A stretch of DNA of 64,000 nucleotides from positions 479,453 through 543,452 of the forward strand of contig SCKX01000001.1 of assembly GCA_004100325.1 (NCBI GenBank), given 5' to 3'. How positions within the stretch are numbered: the first letter of the stretch is position 1; each line of letters begins with the position of its first letter. Position numbers and translations under genes: made by a program. Positions 33,089 to 41,342 of the stretch are shown here, in pieces. The DNA comes from Candidatus Microsaccharimonas sossegonensis (GTDB taxonomy: Bacteria > Patescibacteriota > Saccharimonadia > Saccharimonadales > Saccharimonadaceae). A model generated the notes under the pieces. That model was not told the origin of the DNA. It did not search any database and was given only the letters and a program-made list of their open reading frames with translations.

Positions 33089-34008
33089 ATGTGGTGAGAC
33101 TCTTTCCCTTTTTGGATACGCCGCCCTACCATAAACAGTAGTGTCAGTATTATCAGTATTATAATAGCAATAAGCACAAGGATTACCCAAGGTTTTACTA
33201 CCACAACCCACTTAATAGGGAGTTTTTCTTCTCCTTTTGGAAGGCTGACGGTTTGTTCAATGCGATATATACCGACGGCAGCTTGAGGCGACCACGTTGT
33301 CGTTAGTTGCCGCGCTGTCTGTGGAAGGACATAGGCATTTGCTTGATAAGAAAAAGCCGTCTGATTGAACATATCTTTTATGTTGGTGTTAATAGTTGTT
33401 TGGAAGTGGACACTTCCCTGATTCCCAACCGTCACAAGCAGCGGTACTTGGTCCTGTGTGATGACCAGTGGCAGGTTGGCTGCGTTTGCTGTTCCAGCTT
33501 GTGTGACATTGCCATTAACCGTGATATAGAGAATATCACCGACGCGACTGCGGGCTGCTACTCCAGAACCGGCGTCGTTTGGAACATCGGTTTCTGCAAA
33601 AATAACTGCGTAATAACCCCCGGGGGCTGTGCCAGCCGGCACGGTCACGGTATATGTGGCATCAAATAACTTTTTGCTTTCCACCGTAGCGGTGATTGGT
33701 GAGGTAAATTGGACCCATGTTGAGGGGTCAATCGTTCCCGGTAGCTGTGTAAATGAAGGGGTGTATTGCAGATTTTTGACGTAATACGGACTGACGGTAA
33801 GTTTTGTTTGAAAGCTTGTCGTCCCTTGATTGATAACGGTGACAATACCCTTTGCAGAGGCACCTGGTTCAACGCTGAGTGCAGTTGATGACGGCGACAC
33901 ATTAATCAATTGGGCTGGCTCGGCGGCGTAAGTAGTGTGGCTGGTAAAAAAGGTCACGATAACAACGAAGATGGCGATAATGGTCAAAGGGTGGCGCACA
34001 CGTTTCAT
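33085..34008 (-). CDS. Extracellular membrane-anchored protein, DUF916-like
   Basis: A 307-residue protein: signal peptide (MKRVRHPLTIIAIFVVIVTF to about 29), two beta-sandwich-like parts (VSPSSTALSVEPGASAKGIVTVINQG; QTTINTNIKDMFNQTAFSYQ) and a C-terminal membrane helix (about 278-298) with a basic cytoplasmic end. The order is that of DUF916/DUF3324 surface proteins that pair with WxL proteins to bind cell wall. I start at 34008, not at upstream ATGs, because a TATAGT box (34015-34020) lies 6 nt before it and the upstream frame runs through a non-coding RNA terminator. Confidence 0.75.
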   Translation of the reverse strand: MKRVRHPLTIIAIFVVIVTFFTSHTTYAAEPAQLINVSPSSTALSVEPGASAKGIVTVINQGTTSFQTKLTVSPYYVKNLQYTPSFTQLPGTIDPSTWVQFTSPITATVESKKLFDATYTVTVPAGTAPGGYYAVIFAETDVPNDAGSGVAARSRVGDILYITVNGNVTQAGTANAANLPLVITQDQVPLLVTVGNQGSVHFQTTINTNIKDMFNQTAFSYQANAYVLPQTARQLTTTWSPQAAVGIYRIEQTVSLPKGEEKLPIKWVVVVKPWVILVLIAIIILIILTLLFMVGRRIQKGKESHHI

Positions 34009-34030
34009 GACTTTACTATACCCAAAAAAA

Positions 34031-34064
34031 TTGAGAAAAAGAATAAGCCCACCGAAGTGGGCTT
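34031..34064 (-). terminator. Intrinsic terminator of the minus-strand ncRNA
   Basis: AAGCCCAC/GTGGGCTT stem (34045-34064) with a CGAA/TTCG loop; on the minus strand ATTCTTTTTCTC follows. The -10 box of the next gene is only 11 nt further. Confidence 0.85.
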
Positions 34065-34506
34065 TATGAAACCGGGATAGAACCGGTCGAGGTGGGGTGA
34101 GCAGGTCGCGGGCCTTCCGCATAAGACCTAGCTCAACCCCACCGGCACGATAGTAAACATCTAATACCATGTGCGAGCCTCTTGGCTCTTTAGTGTTCAT
34201 CCTGTTCGAGATTGAGGGCGTGCACGCCATCATCTAGCCGAGTAGGACTTACTCTTATTCTGTTACCAGCTTTTTTATCTGGCGCCGTTTTTCACTCTAG
34301 TGAGATGTGGTCGGCACATCCGACTCCACTGAGTGCCTATATCTGATAGGCGGTCTTTAAAACTTTATGTATTGTCCGTACCGGGAAAGCGTCTTGCTAC
34401 GCTTTGTTTCGGTTAGTCACCTCAACACAATACATGAGGGCTGGAATCCGTGTTCAGCCCACGATCAGTATGAGAACAGTGGTTCATACCTCTCGCGCAA
34501 GTTGTA
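34033..34506 (-). ncRNA. Structured non-coding RNA, about 475 nt, family unresolved
   Basis: Runs from a consensus promoter (TTGACA-17-TACAAT) to an intrinsic terminator with no credible ORF. Stems in transcript order: GTATG/CATAC, GGGCTG/CAGCCC (near 34436-34460), ATGTATTGT/ACAATACAT enclosing AAAGCGT/ACGCTTT, GCCTAT/ATAGGC, a compact pseudoknot (GTCGG:CCGAC with GATGTG:CACATC, 34304-34324), GAGTA/TACTC, GGCGT/ACGCC, GAGCC/GGCTC, a 12-bp GGTGGGG..CCCCACC stem (34091-34143) and a T-arm-like hairpin ACCGG-TTCTATC-CCGGT (34071-34087). Pseudoknot and T-arm recall tmRNA, but I find no tag ORF or CCA end; RNase P core motifs are also missing. Confidence 0.7.
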
Positions 34507-34512
34507 ATGCAT

Positions 34513-34541
34513 ATTGTAGCAGTCATTGGTTAACATGTCAA
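34513..34541 (-). promoter_or_regulatory. Consensus promoter of the minus-strand ncRNA
   Basis: TTGACA (34536-34541), 17-nt spacer, TACAAT (34513-34518) reading leftward; predicted start near 34506. Confidence 0.85.
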
Positions 34542-34751
34542 GTACATTTTTAATTATTTTTTTGATCACTTATAAAATCGTACAATACCATTTGGATGGT
34601 CAAGCTTTAGCCTTTCTTTTGTGACATTCTTAGCACTAATGACATTATGGATTGAAGGAATGATTGCTCCACTACTCTCAATATAGAGATTAATGTATAA
34701 ACAAACATAGAGATCTGTTCTTTCAAACAAATCTCTATTCGTTATTCAGTT

Positions 34752-34826
34752 TGGTGATCCCGCGGAGAATCGAACTCCGATTGCCAGGATGAGAACCTGG
34801 TGTCCTAACCGTTAGACGACGAGACC
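34752..34826 (-). tRNA. tRNA-Glu(CTC)
   Basis: Cloverleaf on the minus strand: acceptor GGTCTCG with CGGGATC (two wobbles), D arm GTCTAACGGTTAGGAC, anticodon arm CCAGG-TTCTCAT-CCTGG with anticodon CTC, T arm CGGAG-TTCGATT-CTCCG. Discriminator A and an encoded CCA (34752-34754). Reads GAG codons. gltX is 4 kb away on the same strand. Confidence 0.93.
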
Positions 34827-34944
34827 ATGAGGGTGAGCGATGCGAAATAGGTTTACTTATTTAGTATCCTGTACCGTGTGGACTTCGTACAAAGTACGAG
34901 ACCAGAACTTGATTAATATACCAAATAACAGTAGTAATGTCCAG

Positions 34945-35586
34945 CTACGCCAGGTAAAAGATAGCTGCGCCAATGCCAACGAATGCCAGTAAAATGAATA
35001 CTTTGACAAGCGGATGTATCTTTGGCGCAGTCCAGATGAATATGGTGATAGTTGCAAGGACGATGCTTACTACCAAGATTAATGCCAGGGCGACGCCGTA
35101 GCCGCCTAGTCCGTTAATAAGCTTTTTAGCAAGGTTAAAAATCGGCTGAAGTACTAAGAATACTGTCAGTAGAGTTGTCATCGTAACGGGCAGTGCACGA
35201 ACGCCGTTTTTTTGAAATCGATTGCCGACCCACGTAAACATGATAATAGTCATAATGACCAGAATCAAACCTAAGATAATAAAGACAAACAGCATTGGTC
35301 CGGCAATGGTGAAAACGGTACTGGTAAATGCCAGTTGCCATAGCAAGATGCCCAGAACAATAGGTAAACTGAGGCTCAGCCCGATTAAAATAGATGATTT
35401 TCGTAGTCCGGTTTGAATCGTATCGAGGTCTGCCTGGAAGGCTGCTTGACGATCTTTTTCCTGCATCCACGGCCCGAGGACTTCTTTTTTTGGTTGGGCA
35501 TAAAAGGACGTTAAGTCACTGTGATCTTCGACACCGGTTGCGGCTTGGTGTTGGTCTTTTGGATCGACAAAATGATGTTCTGCCAT
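34945..35586 (-). CDS. Multi-pass membrane protein after response regulator
   Basis: A 213-residue protein: hydrophilic N terminus (about 1-65, His/Asp/Gln-rich) and five or six membrane helices (e.g. ILIGLSLSLPIVLGILLWQL, IAGPMLFVFIILGLILVIMT, VALALILVVSIVLATITIFI, VFILLAFVGIGAAIFYLA). No family recognised. It begins 4 nt after the response regulator and so is the last gene of the DUF3048-kinase-regulator operon. I chose MAEHHFVDPK at 35586; an ATG 30 nt earlier lies within the regulator gene. Confidence 0.7.
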   Translation of the reverse strand: MAEHHFVDPKDQHQAATGVEDHSDLTSFYAQPKKEVLGPWMQEKDRQAAFQADLDTIQTGLRKSSILIGLSLSLPIVLGILLWQLAFTSTVFTIAGPMLFVFIILGLILVIMTIIMFTWVGNRFQKNGVRALPVTMTTLLTVFLVLQPIFNLAKKLINGLGGYGVALALILVVSIVLATITIFIWTAPKIHPLVKVFILLAFVGIGAAIFYLA

Positions 35587-35590
35587 GCTA

Positions 35591-35974
35591 TTAGGCTGGT
35601 TGGTCGAATTGTGCAATGACGCTGAGGAGTTTGCTTGGTGTTATTTCTGCTTTAATTAGGTAACCGTCGGCTTTTTTCTCCATTGCCATCCGAGATTCGT
35701 CGTCTTGTTCAAAATTAGTTAAGATAATTACTTTACTATGAGGGATGAGGTCCTCCGTACCACCGCGGAGTGCTTCGAGGATGTCACTCCCCCGTCGTTC
35801 GGGTAACATAACGTCCAACAGAATGAGGTCGTAGGTTTTGTTGCGTGCGGCGATCAGACCGTCATTGCCATCCACCATCCAGTCGACTGTGTAGCCGCTC
35901 TTTTTTAAGCTGCGCACATACATTTCACCAATGAATCGGTCGTCTTCTACCATGAGTATTGTTTTGATTGCCAT
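35591..35974 (-). CDS. Single-domain response regulator
   Basis: A 127-residue CheY-like receiver with acid pocket EDD (10-12), phospho-acceptor D54 in LILLDVMLPE, Thr in VIILTNFE and Lys in YLIKAEI. No output domain follows, so it may act through protein contacts or pass phosphate to another protein. It lies 15 nt downstream of a histidine kinase, its obvious partner. Confidence 0.9.
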   Translation of the reverse strand: MAIKTILMVEDDRFIGEMYVRSLKKSGYTVDWMVDGNDGLIAARNKTYDLILLDVMLPERRGSDILEALRGGTEDLIPHSKVIILTNFEQDDESRMAMEKKADGYLIKAEITPSKLLSVIAQFDQPA

Positions 35975-35989
35975 ATCTATGCTCCCCCA

Positions 35990-37573
35990 TTATCCCCTAT
36001 ACATTGAGTGGTTTTTAATCCAGCCTTCTCCATGTTCAATCAGCCCTTCATTGCTATTATCGCCTGCTTTCAGTTTATCTGCAACTGATGTATAAGTGGG
36101 GAGAGACACCGTAAAAGTTGATCCTCGTCCGTCTTCACTCCGCACGCTGATGTTGCCGCCATGTGATTCGACGATTGCTTTTGAAATATAGAGTCCAATG
36201 CCGGTGCCGGCGACCGTTTCGCGTGATCGGTGCGAACGGTAGAACTTCTGAAATAAATTGCCGATGACGCTGGTTGGCATGCCAATGCCGTGGTCCTCAA
36301 CGTAGATTTCGACCATATCACCCTTTTGCGCAGCGCTAACGATGATAGAACCGCCTTCGTTGCTGTATTTAATAGCGTTGTCAATCAGATTACCAAAAAC
36401 TTCGCTAAGGCTGGCTGTATCGCCGGCAATTGTTGGCAGGTCGCTCGGGATGTTAATGGCAAGCAGTCGGTTTTGAGCACTGGCTCGTAGCTTCATGTCA
36501 TCTTTGATGGTGTCGTATACTTCGTTGACGGTTGTTTCGGCGAGGTGCATTTTTAAATGTCGCCGGTCATAACGAGAGGTATTAAGAATATTGTTGATGT
36601 AACCCGACAAACGATTTGCCGAGACAGTCAGTCGGTGGAACAGTTCAATTTGGTCGTCCTTCAAGACGTCTTTTAATTCATCTTCGAGGACATCGAGGTA
36701 ACCACGGATAACCGTGATAGGTCCGCGCAGTTCGTGCGCCGCAAACGCAATAAAGTCGAGTTCTTGCTCGCTGACTTCGTAAAGATGTGTACGATCAATG
36801 AGGCTCAGAACAACTTCGCTTTCGGCACCTTTGTCATACGAAGCGATGACATCGAAAAAGCGGCGATTATCCTCTTCGGGTAATTTATCAGCAATACGCG
36901 ACCAGGTATGTTCGGCGTGAACAGCATTTTTATCACACTCTTCCAGCCAGGCATCAAGCGTTTCTCGTCCATTAAAAATCAGACTGAGGGACGTGACGCC
37001 GTTAGTATCGACGCTGAGGGGCGCTGCTTTATTAGCAAAGGTAATGTTTCGCTGGTGGTTCATGACAACGAAGCCACAGTTTGTTTCATTTAAGGCGTTT
37101 TCAAGCATGGTTGCCGCTAACTTGACCGCTGGAACAGGTGCAGTGATCGGGGCTGGTGCGTCTGTTGCCGATGAAAGAATGGTAGTGTGTTTATCTGAAT
37201 CGCTACTGGCAAGCCCATAAATGGTTTGTAGCACGTCCTTAAAGCCGGTTTGCTCGTAGCGGGCATCATTTGGATTTGGTGGTGTTGTTGCGGTTGGTTC
37301 GCCCGAGACGTGAATAACAGCGGCAAGCATATCTTTCATTGGCTGAGCAACTAATTTATAAATAGCAACCGATGAAACAGTCCCTAAGACTGCCTCTGCC
37401 AAAAGAATAGCCGCGAATGCCACAAGGTTCGTCTCATAAAAACCAAACAGGTAAAGTATGACTGCGATGACCAGAAGGACGATGAGCTGCGAGGTAATAA
37501 TCACCGTTGCAACGACCCGGTAAACATAAGGCCAAAAATCTTTTGCGAACTTTTGTTGTTTGTTTACTGCCAC
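35990..37573 (-). CDS. Membrane sensor histidine kinase
   Basis: A 527-residue kinase: two membrane helices (about 20-45 and 50-73), a linker, a PAS-like domain (about 155-265, CGFVVMNHQRNITFANKAAP), HisKA with H280 in FAAHELRGPITVIRGYL, and HATPase with NLIDNAIKYSNE, EDHGIGMP and AGTGIGLYISKAIVESHGG. It overlaps the DUF3048 gene by 10 nt and is followed by its receiver. The four genes form one operon; a link between envelope state and signalling is plausible. Confidence 0.92.
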   Translation of the reverse strand: MAVNKQQKFAKDFWPYVYRVVATVIITSQLIVLLVIAVILYLFGFYETNLVAFAAILLAEAVLGTVSSVAIYKLVAQPMKDMLAAVIHVSGEPTATTPPNPNDARYEQTGFKDVLQTIYGLASSDSDKHTTILSSATDAPAPITAPVPAVKLAATMLENALNETNCGFVVMNHQRNITFANKAAPLSVDTNGVTSLSLIFNGRETLDAWLEECDKNAVHAEHTWSRIADKLPEEDNRRFFDVIASYDKGAESEVVLSLIDRTHLYEVSEQELDFIAFAAHELRGPITVIRGYLDVLEDELKDVLKDDQIELFHRLTVSANRLSGYINNILNTSRYDRRHLKMHLAETTVNEVYDTIKDDMKLRASAQNRLLAINIPSDLPTIAGDTASLSEVFGNLIDNAIKYSNEGGSIIVSAAQKGDMVEIYVEDHGIGMPTSVIGNLFQKFYRSHRSRETVAGTGIGLYISKAIVESHGGNISVRSEDGRGSTFTVSLPTYTSVADKLKAGDNSNEGLIEHGEGWIKNHSMYRG

Positions 37574-38673
37574 GAGACCCCTCCTGTTAAAGGAACGGAA
37601 GTGAGCCAGGTTTGCCCGCGTGCCAGTGGGACGTCGTTTCCGCTTGCATCAGTGAAGGCAATCTGCTCGGTCTTACTTTTTTTGGTCCAGGTCACTTCCT
37701 GGGCGGTGCCATCTTGGAAAATAACCGCTTTACCGCTGCCAATGGCGTCGATTTGTTCACGGTTACCGTCTTCAAAGACAGTCCGTTCTGGAATTGTCAT
37801 AACGACGACGACACGTGGACTAATCTGACCTTTTTCTCGGTCTAAGTGTGGTGCTCCTCCGACCGAACGGTCATAGGTGTTTGTTGCCGAGTTATAGGTG
37901 TAAGAGCTGTTGTACGGCGCACTGCTGATAGTAACGCTAATTTGGGTAGCATTAGGCGTTTTTGAAGCGACACTGTCTTTACGAGTAAAGCCGGTAAAAG
38001 TTGAAGTTGTATACCCTTTTGAGGCGTTTAATGCATCCAATTTTTGGGAAGTCGTATAGACATTATGTGGCGCGTAGCGGTCGGTCGAGCGGTAATAATA
38101 GCTGCCGTTAAAGAACTGGTCGATATCACGGTAACTACCATTACGGACTTCATTTAGTGCGGCCAAGCTACCGCCGACGTGCGCAATACTGGCATTAAAG
38201 GCTGCAATCCAATCAACATAGTACGTGCGGACGCTTCGGACTGGTCCAATAAGGGCGGGTTTTTCTTGTTGGTATAAGACGGCGAAACGAGTAATACCAC
38301 CTTCGGCAATTGCTTCAAACACGACGCCGGCTTCTTTTAATCCAGATTGTGGACGGGCGATGGGACTATTTTCGATCATGACAGCCGTGACCGCTTGGGT
38401 AGTTGCCGCCTGATCTGCTACCTGTAGACCAGTCAGAGGTGAAAAATACTTTACTGGCACAGGTTGTGGCACTGGTTTCACAACGTTAGCTGGAGCTGGG
38501 GGAGGTGTAGGTTTCTTATTGACAACATAAAGTGCTGTCACTGTCCCGCCAGCGATCAAAAGAACGGACACAAAGCCGAGAATAATCGCCAACTTTTTGT
38601 GTCGACGAAACCAATGTGGCTGTTTTTGACCAAATTCAACGTAGTCAGTTTTTGGTTTTCGTTTAAATATCAC
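37564..38673 (-). CDS. DUF3048 family membrane-anchored protein
   Basis: A 369-residue protein with a short cytoplasmic N terminus, one membrane helix (about 29-51) and a Pro-rich linker, then the DUF3048 (YerB-like) domain: SPLTGLQVADQAATTQAVTA, VMIENSPIARPQSGLKEAG, GGITRFAVLYQ, GPVRSVRTYY and later DRYAPHNVYTTS. The family role is unproven. The start is a GTG at 38673 with TATAAT (38683-38688) 9 nt upstream, thus likely leaderless. It heads the operon with a histidine kinase, so it may feed an extracellular signal. Confidence 0.87.
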   Translation of the reverse strand: MIFKRKPKTDYVEFGQKQPHWFRRHKKLAIILGFVSVLLIAGGTVTALYVVNKKPTPPPAPANVVKPVPQPVPVKYFSPLTGLQVADQAATTQAVTAVMIENSPIARPQSGLKEAGVVFEAIAEGGITRFAVLYQQEKPALIGPVRSVRTYYVDWIAAFNASIAHVGGSLAALNEVRNGSYRDIDQFFNGSYYYRSTDRYAPHNVYTTSQKLDALNASKGYTTSTFTGFTRKDSVASKTPNATQISVTISSAPYNSSYTYNSATNTYDRSVGGAPHLDREKGQISPRVVVVMTIPERTVFEDGNREQIDAIGSGKAVIFQDGTAQEVTWTKKSKTEQIAFTDASGNDVPLARGQTWLTSVPLTGGVSWQ

Positions 38674-38757
38674 GTCTGCGTCATTATAGCAAAATGCTTG
38701 CGCTTTGTAACTTTTTAAGCCAGGTGTGTGCTCTTCACCCGAGAGTAACTGAACAAA

Positions 38758-40191
38758 CTAAACACGCTTGAGCGCGGCGTCGAGTCGAGAGAGGCTGACT
38801 TCTTTGCCAAGGACCGATAGTGTGTGATTGAGTGCGGGACTAAACGGTGCCCATGACACGACAGTACGGATTAAACTGAATAAGATAGCTGGTTTTTGAC
38901 TGGTTGTGATCAAAAGTTGGTTGAGGGTTTCCTGAATGGCTTCTGGTGTAAAATCGCTGGCGCCAAAGGCGTCGTAGGCTGCCTGAAGAAGCTGGTTTAA
39001 CTCGTCTTTTGATAGTTTTGCGAGTTGCTTGTTATTTTCAATAAGTGACCAATCGGCGGGTGGATCTGCGAAGAAATAACCTGTTAATACAGCAAGATCT
39101 TTTAATGTTTTGAGCCGATCCTGGACTAAAGCGAGGACCTGCTTCTTTAGGTCTTCACTGACGTTTACAGCAGACGCTGGCCAAAAGTCAGTCACTCGTT
39201 CGTACAAATCATCAAGAGGTAGCAAACGAATATGCTGACCATTCATCCATTCAAGGCGCTTGTCATCAAAGCGTGCGCCACTTTTTTGTACACGGTCGAG
39301 GCTAAACTTTTTGATCAGTTCAGAAATTGTAAAAATTTCTTGTTCAGTACCATCGTTCCATCCAAGACTCGCAATAAAATTCACCATTGTCTCTGGTAAG
39401 TAACCATCTTTCAGATAATCAAGCACGTCTTTTGCACCGTCACGTTTGCCGAGTTTCTTGTTGCCAGATACCGCCATAATGTGCGGCATGGTTGCAAAAA
39501 TCGGAACATCAAGCCCAAGTGCTTCGTAAATGTTCAAATAATTTGGCTGACTGGCGATAAACTCTTGGCCACGAATAATGTGGCTGATATTCATTTCGGC
39601 GTCATCAACAATGTGCGCGAAGTTATAGGTCGGAAACCCATCTGACTTGATAAGAATAATGTCGTCAATGACGTCAGGTCCCGTTGAAAGGTCACCTAGT
39701 ACTTCGTCGTGCCAGTGGTAGGTTTTTGGTTCAGATTTAAAGCGAAGTGGCATCGAGCCGTCCCAGGTTGGTGGGTTTTTTGGACGATAATCACGGTATA
39801 AGAAAGCTTTTTTGTCAGCACGGGCGGACTCTCGAATAGCATCAAGTTCGGCAGCCGTGTATGGATCGGCGTAGGCGCGACCGCTGTCAATCAGTTTTTG
39901 TGCCCAAGCTGTATAGATGCCTAGACGTTCACTTTGTAAGTAGGGTGCATATGGCCCGCCGACATCTGGACCTTCGTCGTGAGTAATACCCAGCGCACCA
40001 AGTGCCATAAGAATATGTTCAGCGGAACCGGCTACTTCCCTTTTTTGGTCGGTGTCTTCCAAACGAAGAATAAACGCGCCGCCAGCTTGACGAGCAACCA
40101 ACCAGGCAAATAAAGCAGTTCGAATACCGCCAACGTGCATAAACCCAGTCGGGCTTGGCGCAAAACGAGTACGAATTATAGCATCAGACAT
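38758..40191 (-). CDS. gltX: Glutamyl-tRNA synthetase
   Basis: Charges tRNA-Glu. The 477-residue class I synthetase shows RFAPSPTGFMHVGGIRTALF (HIGH signature HVGG), the acceptor-binding region, GNKKLGKRDGAKDV (KMSKS equivalent KLGKRDG), and a C-terminal helical anticodon-binding part. The start at 40191 is preferred over 40200 because a TATAAT box (40199-40204) covers the earlier ATG, and its -10 to ATG distance is 7 nt. Its substrate tRNA-Glu(CTC) is encoded at 34752. Whether it is discriminating or also serves tRNA-Gln is not visible. Confidence 0.94.
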   Translation of the reverse strand: MSDAIIRTRFAPSPTGFMHVGGIRTALFAWLVARQAGGAFILRLEDTDQKREVAGSAEHILMALGALGITHDEGPDVGGPYAPYLQSERLGIYTAWAQKLIDSGRAYADPYTAAELDAIRESARADKKAFLYRDYRPKNPPTWDGSMPLRFKSEPKTYHWHDEVLGDLSTGPDVIDDIILIKSDGFPTYNFAHIVDDAEMNISHIIRGQEFIASQPNYLNIYEALGLDVPIFATMPHIMAVSGNKKLGKRDGAKDVLDYLKDGYLPETMVNFIASLGWNDGTEQEIFTISELIKKFSLDRVQKSGARFDDKRLEWMNGQHIRLLPLDDLYERVTDFWPASAVNVSEDLKKQVLALVQDRLKTLKDLAVLTGYFFADPPADWSLIENNKQLAKLSKDELNQLLQAAYDAFGASDFTPEAIQETLNQLLITTSQKPAILFSLIRTVVSWAPFSPALNHTLSVLGKEVSLSRLDAALKRV

Positions 40192-40231
40192 GGTTCTCAT
40201 TATAACAGATAAGGAATGCTACTTACATTAA

Positions 40232-41191
40232 CTACAGGCTCGTCGCAATATGACGAATTTGATCACCGGAAAGTGGTGCATTGCTTTCGATTGTATACAG
40301 GATGCCACCGTTGACCCACGTCACGTTGTTATTATAAGAATAGATGGTCAAACCACTTTCCTGTGTCGTAATGTAATTGTCACCGGCAGCTTTCTTTACG
40401 ACATTGGTTAGTACGGCAGACGAGTCCCAAGAACTGCGTGTTTGAACAATTGTAAACTGGCTATCGTTAGAATTAGAAGTGAATTTTAGCGTGACTGTGC
40501 CGTCGCTATACGTCACTGGCTGGCTCAGACTATAACCGTCTGGTTTGTACTTGGGATAGGTGGCGTTAATGCCTGCTTGCGAGGCAGCAAATCCAACTGA
40601 AATACTAGCGAGATTAATGTAAATGACATATGCACCGACAATGAGCACGAGAAACATAGCGGTAATAATAGTCGAACGACCTGACCAACGGAAACTACGG
40701 CGCTTTCGAACTGGTGTGGCGACAGGGGTCTTCAGTACTTTATCGATTGCTGCGTCTTTCACCTGTTTCGCGGACGTTTGGACTGGTGCTGAGACAGCTG
40801 TTTTCGTGATGCGTTCAAAAGCACGAGCGGCGAGTGGATGTGCTTTTGGTGCGATATCTGGCGTCGCAATAGTTTTTTTGGGAGGTGCTATAGGTATGGT
40901 TGTCGGGTGCGGAGCGAATTTTGCTACTTTTGAGCTGCGGGTGATGTCCATATGTTGACCTGGTTTTGTACGTTTCAATACTGAAGGAATGACCTTTTTC
41001 GCCGCTCGACGGTGAAGTGTCTGCGAACGTTGTGGTTGAGCGTGGACCGACTGGGCGGCAGCTTCAGCTGCACGTTTTTTGACATTCGCGGGAGAAACTG
41101 TTTTTTCTGACGACTTTACTTTATTGACGGGAAGACCAGTCACCGCATCGTAAAGACGTCCATTGATTTCTACTGTTTTGTTTGCTTGCAT
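40232..41191 (-). CDS. Membrane protein with extracellular domain, unknown
   Basis: The 319-residue product has a long, basic, Ala/Pro/Lys-rich cytoplasmic N terminus (about 1-165), one membrane helix (about 172-192, TIITAMFLVLIVGAYVIYI) and an extracellular domain (about 195-319) with TVTLKFTSNSNDSQFTIVQT and YNNNVTWVNGGILYTIES, which resembles DUF4367-type sensor domains found in anti-sigma or outer-envelope proteins; this is by eye only. GAGGAAG lies about 14 nt before the ATG. It is next to gltX. Confidence 0.65.
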   Translation of the reverse strand: MQANKTVEINGRLYDAVTGLPVNKVKSSEKTVSPANVKKRAAEAAAQSVHAQPQRSQTLHRRAAKKVIPSVLKRTKPGQHMDITRSSKVAKFAPHPTTIPIAPPKKTIATPDIAPKAHPLAARAFERITKTAVSAPVQTSAKQVKDAAIDKVLKTPVATPVRKRRSFRWSGRSTIITAMFLVLIVGAYVIYINLASISVGFAASQAGINATYPKYKPDGYSLSQPVTYSDGTVTLKFTSNSNDSQFTIVQTRSSWDSSAVLTNVVKKAAGDNYITTQESGLTIYSYNNNVTWVNGGILYTIESNAPLSGDQIRHIATSL

Positions 41192-41342
41192 ACTAATTTA
41201 TTCTTCCTCGCAGGTCAAAATGAAGTATTGGATGTTTGCCCGCATACGTTATCACTTATATTAGATGTCTCATGATGCTTATGCAAGACCTGAATTAAAA
41301 ATGTATTCATTGCGTTACGCATGTTTTATACTGAGAGTTGAC

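Noticed and set aside
34009-34233. 75-codon N-terminal extension of the DUF916-like protein
   Set aside because: It would lie within the ncRNA and its terminator, and the signal peptide begins at 34008.
34033-34506. RNase P RNA or tmRNA as a firm call
   Set aside because: No GAGGAAAGTCC / ACAGAA core motifs, no tag ORF ending in AA-stop and no CCA end; left as an unknown RNA.
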